A stretch of DNA of 64,000 nucleotides from Rhodospirillaceae bacterium (GTDB lineage Bacteria; Pseudomonadota; Alphaproteobacteria; Thalassobaculales; Thalassobaculaceae), in NCBI GenBank assembly GCA_018401495.1, contig JAGYJX010000012.1:95617-159616 (forward strand), given 5' to 3'. Position 1 is the stretch's first letter; every line of letters begins with the position of its first letter. A program made the translations under genes and the position numbers. Below, one piece after another: positions 1-9,678 of this stretch. The notes under the pieces are model-generated. The model was not told the origin of the DNA and did not search any database. It was given only the letters and a program-made list of their open reading frames with translations.

Positions 1-958
1 CGCTGAAGTAGCCCGGCGCGGCGGCGATGATCGGCACCACCAGGGCGCCCCAGCCGTGGCCGGCGGTGACCCAGGTCAGGTCGGCGAGGCCGCGGGCGAC
101 GCGCCGCCGGATCGCCAGCGCGGCGCCGAGCGCGGCGGTGACGTCGCGGCGGGCATCCGTCTCGCCGCCGCTGAGGCTGATCGCCTCCGACGCCTCGTCG
201 GTGTGGACCAGCGCGAACCGGAACGTGGCCTCGCGGGCGTAGTGCTCGGCGTTGAGCGCAACCAGCGGACGGCCGATCCACCAGCTCGCCCAGGACCCGA
301 CCAGAGCGTAGGCGAGCGCGCACCACACCATGTAGCCCGGAATCTCGAGCCGCCAGTCGCCGACCGTCAGGGCCACGTCGGCCGACAGCACCCACAGCAC
401 GCCCACGAAGCTGACCAGCAGCAGCGAGGACTGCACGATGCCGACGCCGAGATCGGCGCACAGCTCGCACAGGCGCCGGGTGTCCTCCTGAACGCGGTGA
501 TCGGGGTTTCGGCCGATCTCGCCGGACCAGCCGAGCAGATAGGGGCGACGCGGCTGCAGCCAGGCGTCCAGAAGGTCGTCCGTGACGGCCTTGCGGAGCT
601 CGATCTGCAGCGTCTCCCGCAGCCAGGTGTGGCCGACCTGCATGGCCACCAGCACGACCACGAGGCCGCCGAACACCATCAGCTGGGTCAGCATTGCGTC
701 GAACTGGCGCTGGGCCAGGGCGTCGTAGAAGTCGCCCTGCCAGCTGTTCAGTCGGATCTGCCCGGCGGCGGCGGCGGCGATGACGAGCCCGGCGGCACCC
801 GACATCGCGTACACCCGGCGGCGGTTGGCGGCCCGGCCGACGGCGGCGAGGAAGGCCGCGACATGGCTTCCGAGCGCGCCGTCCGTCTCCGGCGGCTGCT
901 TCGGGCCACTGGGGGCAACCTCCGGGCTTGCCGGCGCGACCAACTCTCCGACCGTCAT
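1..958 (-). CDS. ABC transporter, fused permease/ATPase of SbmA/BacA-YddA type (N-terminal part)
   Basis: The minus strand is open from an ATG at 958 to the left edge of the window, so about 319 N-terminal residues are seen and the ATPase half lies outside. Reading it gives a short soluble N-terminus, a first membrane segment near residues 45-60, then family hallmarks: NSWQGDFYDAL, a second hydrophobic segment, NPDHRVQEDTRRL, and strongly hydrophobic segments (VQSSLLLVSFVGVLWVL and following) with an RPLVALN-type block. These match the ABC_membrane_2 family, in which a six-helix domain precedes an ATP-binding domain (cobalamin- or peptide-type importers such as BacA and YddA). The substrate cannot be told from this half. 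It is divergent from the glycosidase gene; the two predicted 5' ends lie within about 140 bases. Confidence 0.8.
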   Translation of the reverse strand, partial: MTVGELVAPASPEVAPSGPKQPPETDGALGSHVAAFLAAVGRAANRRRVYAMSGAAGLVIAAAAAGQIRLNSWQGDFYDALAQRQFDAMLTQLMVFGGLVVVLVAMQVGHTWLRETLQIELRKAVTDDLLDAWLQPRRPYLLGWSGEIGRNPDHRVQEDTRRLCELCADLGVGIVQSSLLLVSFVGVLWVLSADVALTVGDWRLEIPGYMVWCALAYALVGSWASWWIGRPLVALNAEHYAREATFRFALVHTDEASEAISLSGGETDARRDVTAALGAALAIRRRVARGLADLTWVTAGHGWGALVVPIIAAAPGYFS

Positions 959-1094
959 GGCCGTTGCGATCCCCGCTCAGCCGGCGCGCGTTTTCGTGCG
1001 GCACGGAACCGGGACCGACTATATCGTAGGCTCGCGTTCCCGCGACACCCGCCGTCGTTCCCGCGGCGGGGAGACGACCAACAACGAGCCGGCG

Positions 1095-3250
1095 GTGGCC
1101 AAGGATCTGGGGAGACTGCTGCGTCGCATGACGCTCGCCGAACGGATCGGCCAGCTCTCGATGCTGAGCGGCGATTTCACAGCCACCGGGCCCACGCTGT
1201 CGCCGGACTTCCGCGACGCCGTCCGCGCCGGCCGGGCGGGCAGCCTCCTGAACCTGTGGGGCCGCGACGCGGTGCTCGAGGTCCAGCGGCTGGCGGTCGA
1301 GGAGACCAGGCTCGGCATTCCCCTGGTGTTCGGCTTCGACGTGCTGCACGGCCACCGCACGATCTTCCCGATCCCGCTGGCCGAGGCCGGCAGCTTCGAC
1401 CCGGCGCTCTGGGAACGGACGGCGCGGCGGTCGGCCGCCGAGGCCACCGCCGACGGCATCAGCCTGACCTTCGCGCCCATGCTCGACGTCGCGCGCGATC
1501 CGCGCTGGGGCCGGATCGCCGAGAGTCCCGGCGAGGACCCCTGGCTCGCCGCCGCCTACGCGACCGCCAAGGTGCGGGGCTTCCAGGGCAACGACCTCGC
1601 GTCCCCCGACAGCCTGCCGGCGACCGCCAAGCACTTCGGCGCCTACGGCGCTGTCGAAGGCGGCCGCGAATACGCCTCGGTCGAGGTGTCCGAGCGGACG
1701 CTCCACGAGGTTCACCTGCCGGCGTTCGCGGCGGCGGTGCGCGCCGGCGTCGCCGCCGTGATGCCGGCGCTGACCGATCTCGGCGGCGTGCCGGCGACCG
1801 CGCACGCCGCGCTGCTGCGCCGGGAACTGCGCCGCAAACTGGGTTTCGACGGCGTCATCGTCAGCGACCATTCGGCGGTCTCCGACCTGCTGGCCCACGG
1901 CGTCGCCGGCGATCTGGCGGAGGCGGCCGCGCTGGCGCTCAAGGCCGGGGTCGACATCGACATGATGGGCCGCGCCTACGAACGCGGGCTGCCACTGGCT
2001 CTCGAACGCGGCCTGGTCTCCGAGCGCGAGATCGACGCCGCGGTGCGGCGGGTGCTGCGCTGGAAGCGGCGGCTCGGGCTGTTCGACGATCCGTACCGCG
2101 GGCTCTCGGCCGCCCCGGTCGCGGTCGCCGCCCCCTGGACCGGGCGCTCGCCCGCGAGGCCGCCCGCCGCTCCATGGTGCTCCTCAAGAACGACGGCGAT
2201 CGGCTGCCCCTGTCCGGGGCGGCGCGGCGGGTGGCCGTGATCGGGCCGCTGGCGGCCGCCGGGGGTGAACTGCTCGGGCCGTGGTGGGCGGCCGGAGACC
2301 GCTCGTCCGCGGTCTCCTATCGCGACGGGCTGGCCGAAGCGCTGCCGGACCGCGAGATCCGCCACGCCGCCGGCTGCGCGACCGGTGGCGACGGTCGCGA
2401 CGGCGGTGCTTCGGGCTTCGCCGAGGCGGTCGCCCTCGCGCGATGGGCCGATGTGGCGGTGGTGTGCCTCGGCGAGGCCGCCGATCTGGCCGGCGAGGCG
2501 GCCAGCCGGGCCGACCCCGGGCTCCCCGGCCTGCAGCGAGGCCTGGCCGAGGCGGTGCTCGACACCGGCACCCCGGTCCTGCTGGTGCTGACCTCGGGCC
2601 GGCCGATCGTCGAGCCGGCGATCCTGGCGCGCGCGGCGGCGGTCATCGCCGCGTGGTTCCCCGGCATCGAGGGCGGAACGGCGCTGGCCGACCTGGTGTC
2701 GGGTCGGGCGGCGCCGAGCGGCCGGTTGGCGGTGAGCTGGCCGGCCGATCGCGGGCAGATCCCGGTGTTCTTCGGCCAGCGCCCGACCGGCCGGCCGGCG
2801 CCGGGCGACGGTGGCCGCTACGTCTCGCGCTACCTCGACCGTCCGACCGAGCCGCTCTACCCGTTCGGGCACGGCCTCGGGTACACCCGCTTCGCGCTCG
2901 ACGGCCTGGCGGTCACGGCCGACAGCCTCGCTCCGGACCAGGAGCTCGGCGTGTCGGTCGCGGTGACCAACACCGGCGCGCGCGCCGGCGCCGAGACCGT
3001 GCTGCTGTTCCTGCACGACCCGGTGGCGAGCAGCGCCCGGCCGCTGCTGGAGCTGCGCGGCTTCCGGCGCATCGAGCTCGAGCCCGGCGAGCGCGGCACG
3101 GTCCGGTTCACGGTGCCGCCCGCGGCCTTCGACCTGCTCGATCACCGCCTGCGGCCGGCGCGGGAGCCGGGACGGGTGGAGATCCTGGTCGGCCCGTCCG
3201 CCGACCGCCACCGCCTGCTGTCGACCTGGATCGACCTGCGGCCGGCCTGA
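1095..3250 (+). CDS. bglX: Beta-glucosidase BglX-like, glycoside hydrolase family 3 (frame break near 2131)
   Basis: A GH3 exo-acting beta-glycosidase. The N-terminal TIM-barrel part starts at MTLAERIGQLSM and contains KHFGAYGAVEGGREY and GVIVSDHSAV, the latter carrying the aspartate nucleophile as in BglX. The C-terminal part has the alpha/beta sandwich (SMVLLKNDGDRLPL) and a fibronectin-III-like end (YPFGHGLGYTRF, VAVTNTGARAGAE). The two parts lie in different frames; the shift falls at a C5 run near 2131-2135 and one missing base would restore a protein of about 718 residues. Start: GTG 1095 is the first plausible site clear of the divergent gene; ATG 957 is in frame and would overlap it, and ATG 1128 is also possible. 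No signal peptide is evident, although family members are often periplasmic. Confidence 0.85.
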
Positions 3251-3370
3251 CCGGGCCGCGCCGGCATCCCTGGGGAACCGCTCCGGCCGCCCCGAGGTTG
3301 TTGACGCACGGCCCTCCGAGCGCGCGTTTCGGAGCCGGGCGCGCGGCGGCGCCGCAGGGGATCGACGATC

Positions 3371-5326
3371 ATGGCCAGGCTGCGCCTTCCCGATGCGGAC
3401 CCGCGTCTGCCCGACCTGGGGGCGCCGGGCATGCACAACCTCGCCATCCTGGTGGTGGTGGTCGTCTCCCTGTACTTCGGCCGCGAGATCTTCGTGCCGA
3501 TGGCGCTGGCGCTGATCCTGAGCTTCGCGCTCGCCCCGGCGGTCTCGTGGCTGCGCCGCCTGCGCGTGCCGCGGTTCCCGGCGGTGCTGGGCGTCGTCCT
3601 GCTCGCCTTCCTGAGCATCCTGGTGTTCGGCGCGGTGGTTGCGGGTCAAGCCTCGCAGCTGGCCGACAACCTGCCGCGCTACCAGTACAACATCCAGGAC
3701 AAGATCCGATCGTTCCGGTCCAGCGCGGCGGAGGGCGGCGTCGTCAGGCGCGCCTCCGAGATGCTGCGGGAATTGAGCGAGGAGATCGAGGGCGAGGAAT
3801 CGCCTGCCGAGGCCCTGGATCCCGGAGCGTCGCGCCAGGAGCGTCGGACGGAGGAGCCGAAGCCCGTCCCGGTCCAGATCCAGCAGCCCGCTCCGAGGCC
3901 GCTCCAGCTCATTCAGACCATCATCGGCCCGCTGATCGAGCCGCTCGCCACCACCGGCATCGTGGTGGTGTTCGTGGTGTTCATGCTGCTCCAGCGCGGC
4001 GACCTGCGCGACCGCTTCATCAGGCTGGCCGGCGCCGACGACCTGAACCGGACGACCGAGGCGATCAGCGACGCCGGCAAGCGGATCGGCCGGTACCTGC
4101 TGATGCAACTGGTGGTGAACGCCACCTACGCGATCCCGGTGGCCATCGGGCTGTGGGTGATCGGGGTGCCCAACCCGCTGCTGTGGGGGATGCTGGCGAT
4201 GATCCTGCGCTTCGTCCCCTATGTCGGCCCGGTGATCGCGTCGTTCTTCCCGCTCGCCCTGGCGGTCGCGGTGGACCCGGGCTGGACCATGTTCCTGTGG
4301 ACGGCGGCGCTGTTCGTCGTGCTGGAGCTGATCAGCAACAACGTCGTCGAGCCGCTGCTCTACGGCGCGAGCACCGGCCTCTCGCCGGTGGCGGTGATCG
4401 CCGCCGCGATCTTCTGGACCTGGCTCTGGGGGCCGGTCGGCCTGCTGCTGTCGACGCCGCTGACGGTCTGCTTCGTGGTGCTCGGCCGGCACGTGCCGCG
4501 CTTCGGGTTTCTCGACGTTCTGCTCGGCAGCGAGCCGGTCCTGACCCCCCAGGAGAGCCTGTACCAGCGGCTGCTCGCCGGCGACCCCGACGAGGCGACC
4601 GAGCGGGCCGAGGAGTTCCTGGAGGAGCGGCCGTTGCTGAGCTTCTACGAGGAGGTGGCGATCCCGGCGCTCAGCCTGATGGAGCACGACCGCGCCCGCG
4701 GCGTGCTCGACGACCACCGCCGCGCCCTGATCGCGTCCAGCCTGCTCACGCTGGTGGACAACCTGTCGGAGCACGAGGACGCCGCCGAGGCCGAGGACGC
4801 CGCGGCGGCAGCCGGAGAGGACCGGCGGCGGAGGTCCCCCGCCGGCCCCTGCCCGGTGGCGCCGGAGGACCTCGCCCCGGACTGGCGGGAGCGGCCGGTG
4901 CTCTGCGCCGGCGGCCGCGGCAACCTGGACGACGCCGCCTCCGCCATTCTCGGCCAGCTGTTCGAGCGGTGCGGCGTCGGCACCCGTCTGGTCTCGTTCG
5001 ACGCCAACGCGTCGGCCGCCTACGCCGGCCTGGACCTGCAGGGCGTTCGCCTGATCTGCCTGTCCTACATGAACGCCGGCTCGTTCGCCCACGCCCGCTA
5101 CCTGGTTCGCCGCCTGCGGCGGCGCACCGACGCCCGCATCCTCGTCGGGTTCTGGTCGCTCGACCCCGAGGAGGCCGGCCGCCTCGACCTCGTCAAGATG
5201 ACGCGCGCCGACGTGTGCGTGACGTCGCTGGGCGCGGCGATCGAGCAGATCCTCGAGGGCGTGCCCACGGCGGGGCGCGTCACCGAGCCGGGCCGCGGCG
5301 GCGTGGCGCTGGTGCCCGCCGGGTAG
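3371..5326 (+). CDS. AI-2E family (PerM/YdiK) membrane protein with C-terminal soluble domain
   Basis: 651 residues. The N-terminal two thirds is a typical AI-2E/PerM permease: about eight hydrophobic helices, interrupted after helix 3 by a polar, proline-rich insert (about residues 125-185), and the conserved block ending with VEPLLYGASTGLSPVAVI near residue 330. After about residue 390 comes a charged helical linker and then a soluble alpha/beta domain (about residues 525-640, VLCAGGRGNLDDAASAIL through ADVCVTSLGAAIEQIL) that resembles a B12-binding/Rossmann-type fold lacking the usual cobalamin histidine motif. PerM proteins are efflux-type transporters, some acting as Na+/H+ antiporters; the substrate here is unknown. 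The ATG start at 3371 follows the glycosidase by 120 bases, so it may have its own promoter. Confidence 0.8.
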   Translation: MARLRLPDADPRLPDLGAPGMHNLAILVVVVVSLYFGREIFVPMALALILSFALAPAVSWLRRLRVPRFPAVLGVVLLAFLSILVFGAVVAGQASQLADNLPRYQYNIQDKIRSFRSSAAEGGVVRRASEMLRELSEEIEGEESPAEALDPGASRQERRTEEPKPVPVQIQQPAPRPLQLIQTIIGPLIEPLATTGIVVVFVVFMLLQRGDLRDRFIRLAGADDLNRTTEAISDAGKRIGRYLLMQLVVNATYAIPVAIGLWVIGVPNPLLWGMLAMILRFVPYVGPVIASFFPLALAVAVDPGWTMFLWTAALFVVLELISNNVVEPLLYGASTGLSPVAVIAAAIFWTWLWGPVGLLLSTPLTVCFVVLGRHVPRFGFLDVLLGSEPVLTPQESLYQRLLAGDPDEATERAEEFLEERPLLSFYEEVAIPALSLMEHDRARGVLDDHRRALIASSLLTLVDNLSEHEDAAEAEDAAAAAGEDRRRRSPAGPCPVAPEDLAPDWRERPVLCAGGRGNLDDAASAILGQLFERCGVGTRLVSFDANASAAYAGLDLQGVRLICLSYMNAGSFAHARYLVRRLRRRTDARILVGFWSLDPEEAGRLDLVKMTRADVCVTSLGAAIEQILEGVPTAGRVTEPGRGGVALVPAG

Positions 5327-5423
5327 CCGCCGGCGATCCCGCGCCGCGGCGGCGGCGGCGTTTTCCAAACCGCCGCCGACCGGCTACGCTGCTGGCCGAG
5401 GAAACGCACCAGAGGGCCTCCGC

Positions 5424-6403
5424 ATGCCCCCGCACCACAGATCGCCGCCGACCGGATCGAGGAAGCCGCGCACACCGTCATGGCCAAGGCCGGGATCGAG
5501 ATCCCGGACGATTACCTGCACGGCATCCAGGCGATGGCCTCGACCGAGTCCGGCGATCTGTCCGCCTTCGTGCTGCGCGCCATGCTGGAGAACTGGGAAG
5601 CCGCCAAGGCCGATCGCCGGCCGATGTGCGCCGACACCGGGGTGCCGCGCTACTACGTGAAGATCGGCAACGAGGCCCGCGTCGAGGGCGGGCCGATCGA
5701 GCTGGAGCGTCGCCTCCGGCGGGCCACCGCGCGCGCCACCCACGACGTGCCGCTGCGCCCGAACCGGGTGCACCCGCTGTCGCGCCGGGACAACGACAAC
5801 AACGTCGGCATCAACGCGCCCGAGATCGAGTACAGCTTCGAGCCGGACGCCGACTGGATCGACGTCACCACCGTCCACAAGGGCGGGCTGTTCGGCACCG
5901 ATTACCGCATGCTGTTCCCGGCCGACGGCGTCGACGGCATCAAGCGGTTCTACCTCGACACCCTGATCGCGTTCGGCAAGCGCGGGCTCGCCTGCCAGCC
6001 GGCGATCGTCGGCATCGGGCTCGGCGGGTCCAAGGACACCTGCATGGTGCTCGGCAAGCAGGCGGCGTGCCTGCGGGTGGTCGGCGACCGCAACCCCGAC
6101 CCGGAGATCGCCGCGCTGGAGGACGAGCTGAAGGCGCTCGGCAACTCGATCGGCATGGGTGCGATGGGCTTCGTCGGCTCGTCCATGGTGGTCGATTGCC
6201 ACATCGAGGTCGGCTACACCCACACCGGTGGCATGCCGATGAGCGTGCATTGCTTCTGCCTGTCGTCGCGGCGCGCGACGGCGCGGCTGCACCCGGACGG
6301 GCGGATCGAGTACCGCACCGACCCCGAATGGTTTACCCCCTACCTGCGACGGGACACGGTCGAATGGCAGAGCCCAGCGGCAAGCTCAAAGAAGTCCGCC
6401 TGA
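5424..6403 (+). CDS. Class I fumarate hydratase / L(+)-tartrate dehydratase, alpha subunit (frame break near 5429)
   Basis: The [4Fe-4S]-dependent hydro-lyase alpha subunit (TtdA/FumA N-terminal family), which interconverts fumarate and malate or dehydrates tartrate. The frame from 5480 reads through CADTGVPRYYVKIG, HDVPLRPNRVHPLSRRDN, GIGLGGSKDTCMVLGK and GSSMVVDCHIEVGYTHTGG; the conserved cysteines expected as cluster ligands are present in these blocks. Upstream codons in the same frame encode typical N-terminal sequence (IAADRIEEAAHTVMAK) but no start; ATG 5424 is one frame off and a single extra base in the C5 run 5427-5431 would join them. The gene overlaps the beta-subunit start by 40 bases, so the two are co-translated. 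Fumarase versus tartrate dehydratase activity cannot be decided from sequence alone. Confidence 0.85.
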
Positions 6404-7047
6404 CCACCCCGGTCCGGCACGAGGATCTGCGCCGCCTCGAACTCGGCGACGTCGTCTACCTGGACGGGCTGATCTACACGGGGCGCGAGAGCGTCTACAA
6501 GCGCGTGCTGCAGGACGGCGTGGCCCCTCCGGTCGACCTGAAGGCGCTGACCAACGTCAACTTCCACTGCTCGCCGGCGGCCTCGCGCAACGCCGACGGA
6601 ACCTTCAACGTCGGCGCCGTCACCGCCACCGCCAGCTTCCGGTTCTCGAAATGGCTGCCGAAATGGCTCGAGGTCTCGGGTGCGAAGGTGATCGTCGGCA
6701 AGGGCGGGATGAGCGAGCAGGACTACCGCGACACTTTCGTGCCGGCGGGGGCGGTGTACCTGACCACCGTAGGCTACGGCACCGGCGCGCTGCTCGGGCG
6801 CGGCATCAGGCGGGTGCGCGACGCCCACTGGATCGACGATCTCGGCATCGCCCAGGCGATGTGGGTGTTCGAGGTCGAGCGGTTCGGACCGCTGCTGGTG
6901 GAGAGCGACCTCGACGGCAACTCGCTGTTCGAGCGCAACAACCGGATCGTCAACCAGGGCCTGGCCCGGCTGTACGAAGGCCTGAAGCCGCCGAGCCTGG
7001 CGCGCTACGGCGAGACCGACGACCGGCGCGACGAACTGATCGGCTAG
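6364..7047 (+). CDS. Class I fumarate hydratase / L(+)-tartrate dehydratase, beta subunit
   Basis: 227 residues, about the usual length for TtdB/FumA C-terminal-type subunits. Diagnostic blocks are LTTPVRHEDLRRLELGDVVYLDGLIYTGRE at the N-terminus, the glycine-rich VIVGKGGMSE and VGYGTGALLG, and the W/F-rich end near MWVFEVERFGPLLVESD. It pairs with the overlapping alpha subunit to form the active site over the iron-sulfur cluster. ATG 6364 is used because the conserved domain begins ten residues later and no other start fits. Convergent with the MocR regulator gene, with only 22 bases between the stop codons. Confidence 0.88.
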   Translation: MAEPSGKLKEVRLTTPVRHEDLRRLELGDVVYLDGLIYTGRESVYKRVLQDGVAPPVDLKALTNVNFHCSPAASRNADGTFNVGAVTATASFRFSKWLPKWLEVSGAKVIVGKGGMSEQDYRDTFVPAGAVYLTTVGYGTGALLGRGIRRVRDAHWIDDLGIAQAMWVFEVERFGPLLVESDLDGNSLFERNNRIVNQGLARLYEGLKPPSLARYGETDDRRDELIG

Positions 7048-7069
7048 GCCGGGCGCCGGATCCCACACC

Positions 7070-8553
7070 CTACTCCAGCGCCCGCGCCAGCCCGGCGATG
7101 CCGCGGCGCAGCTCGTCGTCGTCGACCGTCGCGAAGCCGAGCAGCAGGGCCGGCGGCACGGCGAGCCTCACCGGACGACCACCGCGTTCCCGGGTGGTGG
7201 TAGTCCTCCAGCGCCGGCGCCAGCACGTCGAACCCGGCGCAACGGCGCGACACCACCCGCCTGTCGCTGCCGGGCGGCAGGGTGGCGAGCGTGTGGAAGC
7301 CCGATTCTCCCGGCCAGACGGACACGGCGCCGCCGAACTGGTCGCGGAGCGCCGCCGCCAGGGCGTCCCGGCGGGCCCGGTACAGCGCCCGCATGCGCCG
7401 GACGTGGCGGGCGAACTCGCCCAGCTCAAGGAAGTCCGCGAGAGCCGCCTGCGCCAGCGTCGGGACCACCTTGTCGTGGGAGAGGCGCGCGCCACCGGCT
7501 CCTGCAAGGCCGGCGGCACCACCAGATAGCCGATCCGGAGCGCCTGCGTCAGGACCTTGCTGAACGAGCCCATGTAGATGACCCGCCCGTGCCGGTCCAG
7601 GGTCTGCAGCGGCGGCAGCACGCGGGCGGCGTACTGGAACTCGCCGTCGTAGTCGTCCTCCAGGATCCACGCCATCTGGTCGTGCGCCCAGGCCAGCAAC
7701 TGGCTTCGGCGCGCGAGCGGCATGCCCATGCCGAGCGGGTACTGCCGGGTCGGCGTGACCAGCGCCAGCCGGGCGTCGGGCGCCAGCAGCCAGCCGGCGT
7801 CGACGTCCAGCCCGTCGCCGTCGACCGGCACCGGCACCGGCACCACCTGGTGGGCCGCCAGGGTCTGTCGCCCGGTCGGCCAGCCCGGATTCTCGGTCCA
7901 GGCCCGTTCGCCCGGGTCCAGCAGCAGCCGGGCCAGCATTCCGGTCGCGTGGGTGCTGCCGGCGGTGATCAGCACCTGCTCCGGCGCGCAGACCAGGCCC
8001 CGGGCGGTCGCGAGATACGACGCGATCGCCTCGCGCAGCTCCGGCAGGCCGCCGGCCGGGGCTTGCGGAAGTCGCCGGCGGCCGCCGCGCGCCAGCGACG
8101 GGCCAGCAGCCGGGCGAAAACCCGGCGCGGGAACTGGTCGTCCGCCGGCAGGGTCGGCGCGAACGCCCCGGTCGAGCGCGTCTCGAAATTGCCGGTCTCG
8201 GCGAGAGCCCGCCCGCGGCGCGACAGCGCCGGCCGGGCCCGCCCGACCGCGTGATCGGGCTCGACCGGGGCCGGCCCGGACGGCGGCCGACGCGCGACGA
8301 AGGTGCCGGAGCCGCGGCGGCTTTCCAGCAGACCCTCGGCCAAGAGAAAATCGTAGGCCTCGCGCACCGGACGTCGCGACACCGCAAGCGCCGCCGCCGC
8401 GTCGCGGGTCGACGGCAGCCGTGTGCCGGCCGCCAGCCGACCCCGCAGGATGCCGCCGCGCAGCTCGAGGTAGATCTGGTGGTACAGCGGCGCGGCGGCG
8501 CCGGCGTCGACCGCGACGAAATCCAGAACCGGTACCAGACGGCGTCCAGACAT
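7070..8553 (-). CDS. MocR/PdxR-family transcriptional regulator, GntR HTH fused to aminotransferase-like domain (three frame breaks)
   Basis: The N-terminal GntR winged-helix domain is clear (PLYHQIYLELRGGILRGRL, LPSTRDAAAALAVSRRPV, GSGTFVARR), followed by a fold-type I aminotransferase-like domain with LPELREAIASYL, LEDDYDGEFQY and the PLP-lysine block GSFSKVLTQALRIGYLV. The pieces lie in three frames with breaks near 8060, 7490 and 7195; motifs on each side are intact, so sequence errors are more likely than decay. MocR proteins bind PLP and often regulate neighbouring PLP-enzyme or transport genes. Here the gene is divergent from a phosphonate-type importer and a PLP enzyme, and the shared 140-bp promoter region contains three AAGTGGGC-like motifs. 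ATG 8553 precedes the HTH by about 15 residues. Confidence 0.82.
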
Positions 8554-8567
8554 GGCGTACCCGCGTG

Positions 8568-8615
8568 AAGTGGGCCCAGGAACCGTCCTGAGGTGGGCAC
8601 CATTCGAGCCCACTT
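8568..8615. promoter_or_regulatory. Candidate MocR operator: triplicate AAGTGGGC-like motif
   Basis: Three related octamers lie in the divergent promoter region: AAGTGGGC at 8568-8575, AGGTGGGC at 8591-8598 (same orientation, 23 bases apart) and GCCCACTT at 8608-8615, an exact inverted copy of the first. Two direct repeats plus an inverted one is an arrangement known for some MocR-family operators. Assignment to the adjacent regulator is inference. Confidence 0.5.
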
Positions 8616-8692
8616 TGTAAACAAGCCATCATCCTCCGGCGCTATCAACCGTGCTGTCCGGGAGCCCCCCCGACGGAGCAAGGAGGAGAGCC

Positions 8693-9652
8693 ATGCAGCG
8701 CATTTCGATGAAGGCCGCCATCGCCGCGGCGATTGTCGGCCTGGCGGTCGCGGCGCCGGCCGAGGCGAAGGAGTTGGTGCTCTACACCGCGTCCAACGCG
8801 AAGATCGAGAAGGACGTGGTGGCCGCCTTCCAGGCCGCGCACCCGGAGATCGAGGTCAAGGCGGTCAACATGTCGACCGGGCCGATCACCCAGAAGGTGC
8901 TGGCCGAGAAGGGCAACCCGCAGGCCGACGTGATCTGGATGGTCAACGACTTCGCGCTGGAGCGCCTGAAGACCGAGGGCGCGCTCGAGCCCTACGCCCC
9001 GAAGGGGATGCTGATCACCGACGAGTTCAAGGATCCCGACGGGTTCTGGTACGGCCACAACGCCACGATCATGGCGATGGCGGTGAACACCAAGATGCTG
9101 ACCGAGAAGAAGCTGCCGACGCCGACCGACTGGGTCGACCTGATCAAGCCGGCCTATCGCGGCCAGGTCACCGTCGCGGCACCGACCAAGTCCGGCACCG
9201 GCTTCACCATCTTCACCGCGATGAACGACATGTTCGGCGAGAGCTTCATCGAGAACCTCCACGAGAACATCTTCCAGTACAACTCCAGCGGCAGCGCCGC
9301 CGCGCGGCAGGTTGCCGCCGGCGAGAACGCGATCGGCCTCAGCTACGACACCGCCATCCTGCAGCAGGTCTCGGCGAGCCCGGACGTGAAGCTGGTGATC
9401 GGCCGGATGTCGCCGAACATCATCGAGGGAGCGGGGCTGATCGCCGGCGCGCCCAACACCGCCGAAGGCAAGGTCTTCATGGACTGGCTGTTCGGCGAGG
9501 GCGGCATGAAGGCGCTCGCGCCGCACGTCGGCATCGGCGCCGCCCCGGGCTACGGCAACGTGCCGCTCGACCAGATCCATCTCTGGAAGCTGCGGCGTCC
9601 GGTCGACGAGGACGGGTTCAAGCAGGCCTGGGCCAAGAAATACGAGAAATAG
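8693..9652 (+). CDS. Periplasmic substrate-binding protein, 2-aminoethylphosphonate/iron-type ABC importer
   Basis: 319 residues with a Sec signal peptide (positively charged start, then AAIAAAIVGLAVAAPAEA, cleavage near residue 24). The mature part is an extracellular solute-binding protein of the Fe3+/AEP class: LVLYTASNAKIEKDVVAAF, QADVIWMVND, GTGFTIFTAM and SYDTAILQQV. An AGGAGGAG ribosome-binding site at 8681-8688 fixes ATG 8693. It heads a run of importer genes (ATPase, permease) and a PbfA-like enzyme, so 2-aminoethylphosphonate or its hydroxy derivative is the favoured substrate over iron; the binding protein alone does not prove this. Confidence 0.82.
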   Translation: MQRISMKAAIAAAIVGLAVAAPAEAKELVLYTASNAKIEKDVVAAFQAAHPEIEVKAVNMSTGPITQKVLAEKGNPQADVIWMVNDFALERLKTEGALEPYAPKGMLITDEFKDPDGFWYGHNATIMAMAVNTKMLTEKKLPTPTDWVDLIKPAYRGQVTVAAPTKSGTGFTIFTAMNDMFGESFIENLHENIFQYNSSGSAAARQVAAGENAIGLSYDTAILQQVSASPDVKLVIGRMSPNIIEGAGLIAGAPNTAEGKVFMDWLFGEGGMKALAPHVGIGAAPGYGNVPLDQIHLWKLRRPVDEDGFKQAWAKKYEK

Positions 9653-9678
9653 GCCGCCGCCCGGATCCGGTTCGGCCG

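Noticed and set aside
56..3250. Single 1064-residue ORF running through the ABC transporter region into bglX
   Set aside because: Its first third is the antisense shadow of the minus-strand ABC gene; only the last part is real glycosidase sequence joined by a frame break.
5327..5423. Intrinsic terminator from the GGCGGCG..CGCCGCC hairpin before the fumarase genes
   Set aside because: No T-run follows the stem and the GC tracts pair in several registers; not supportable.
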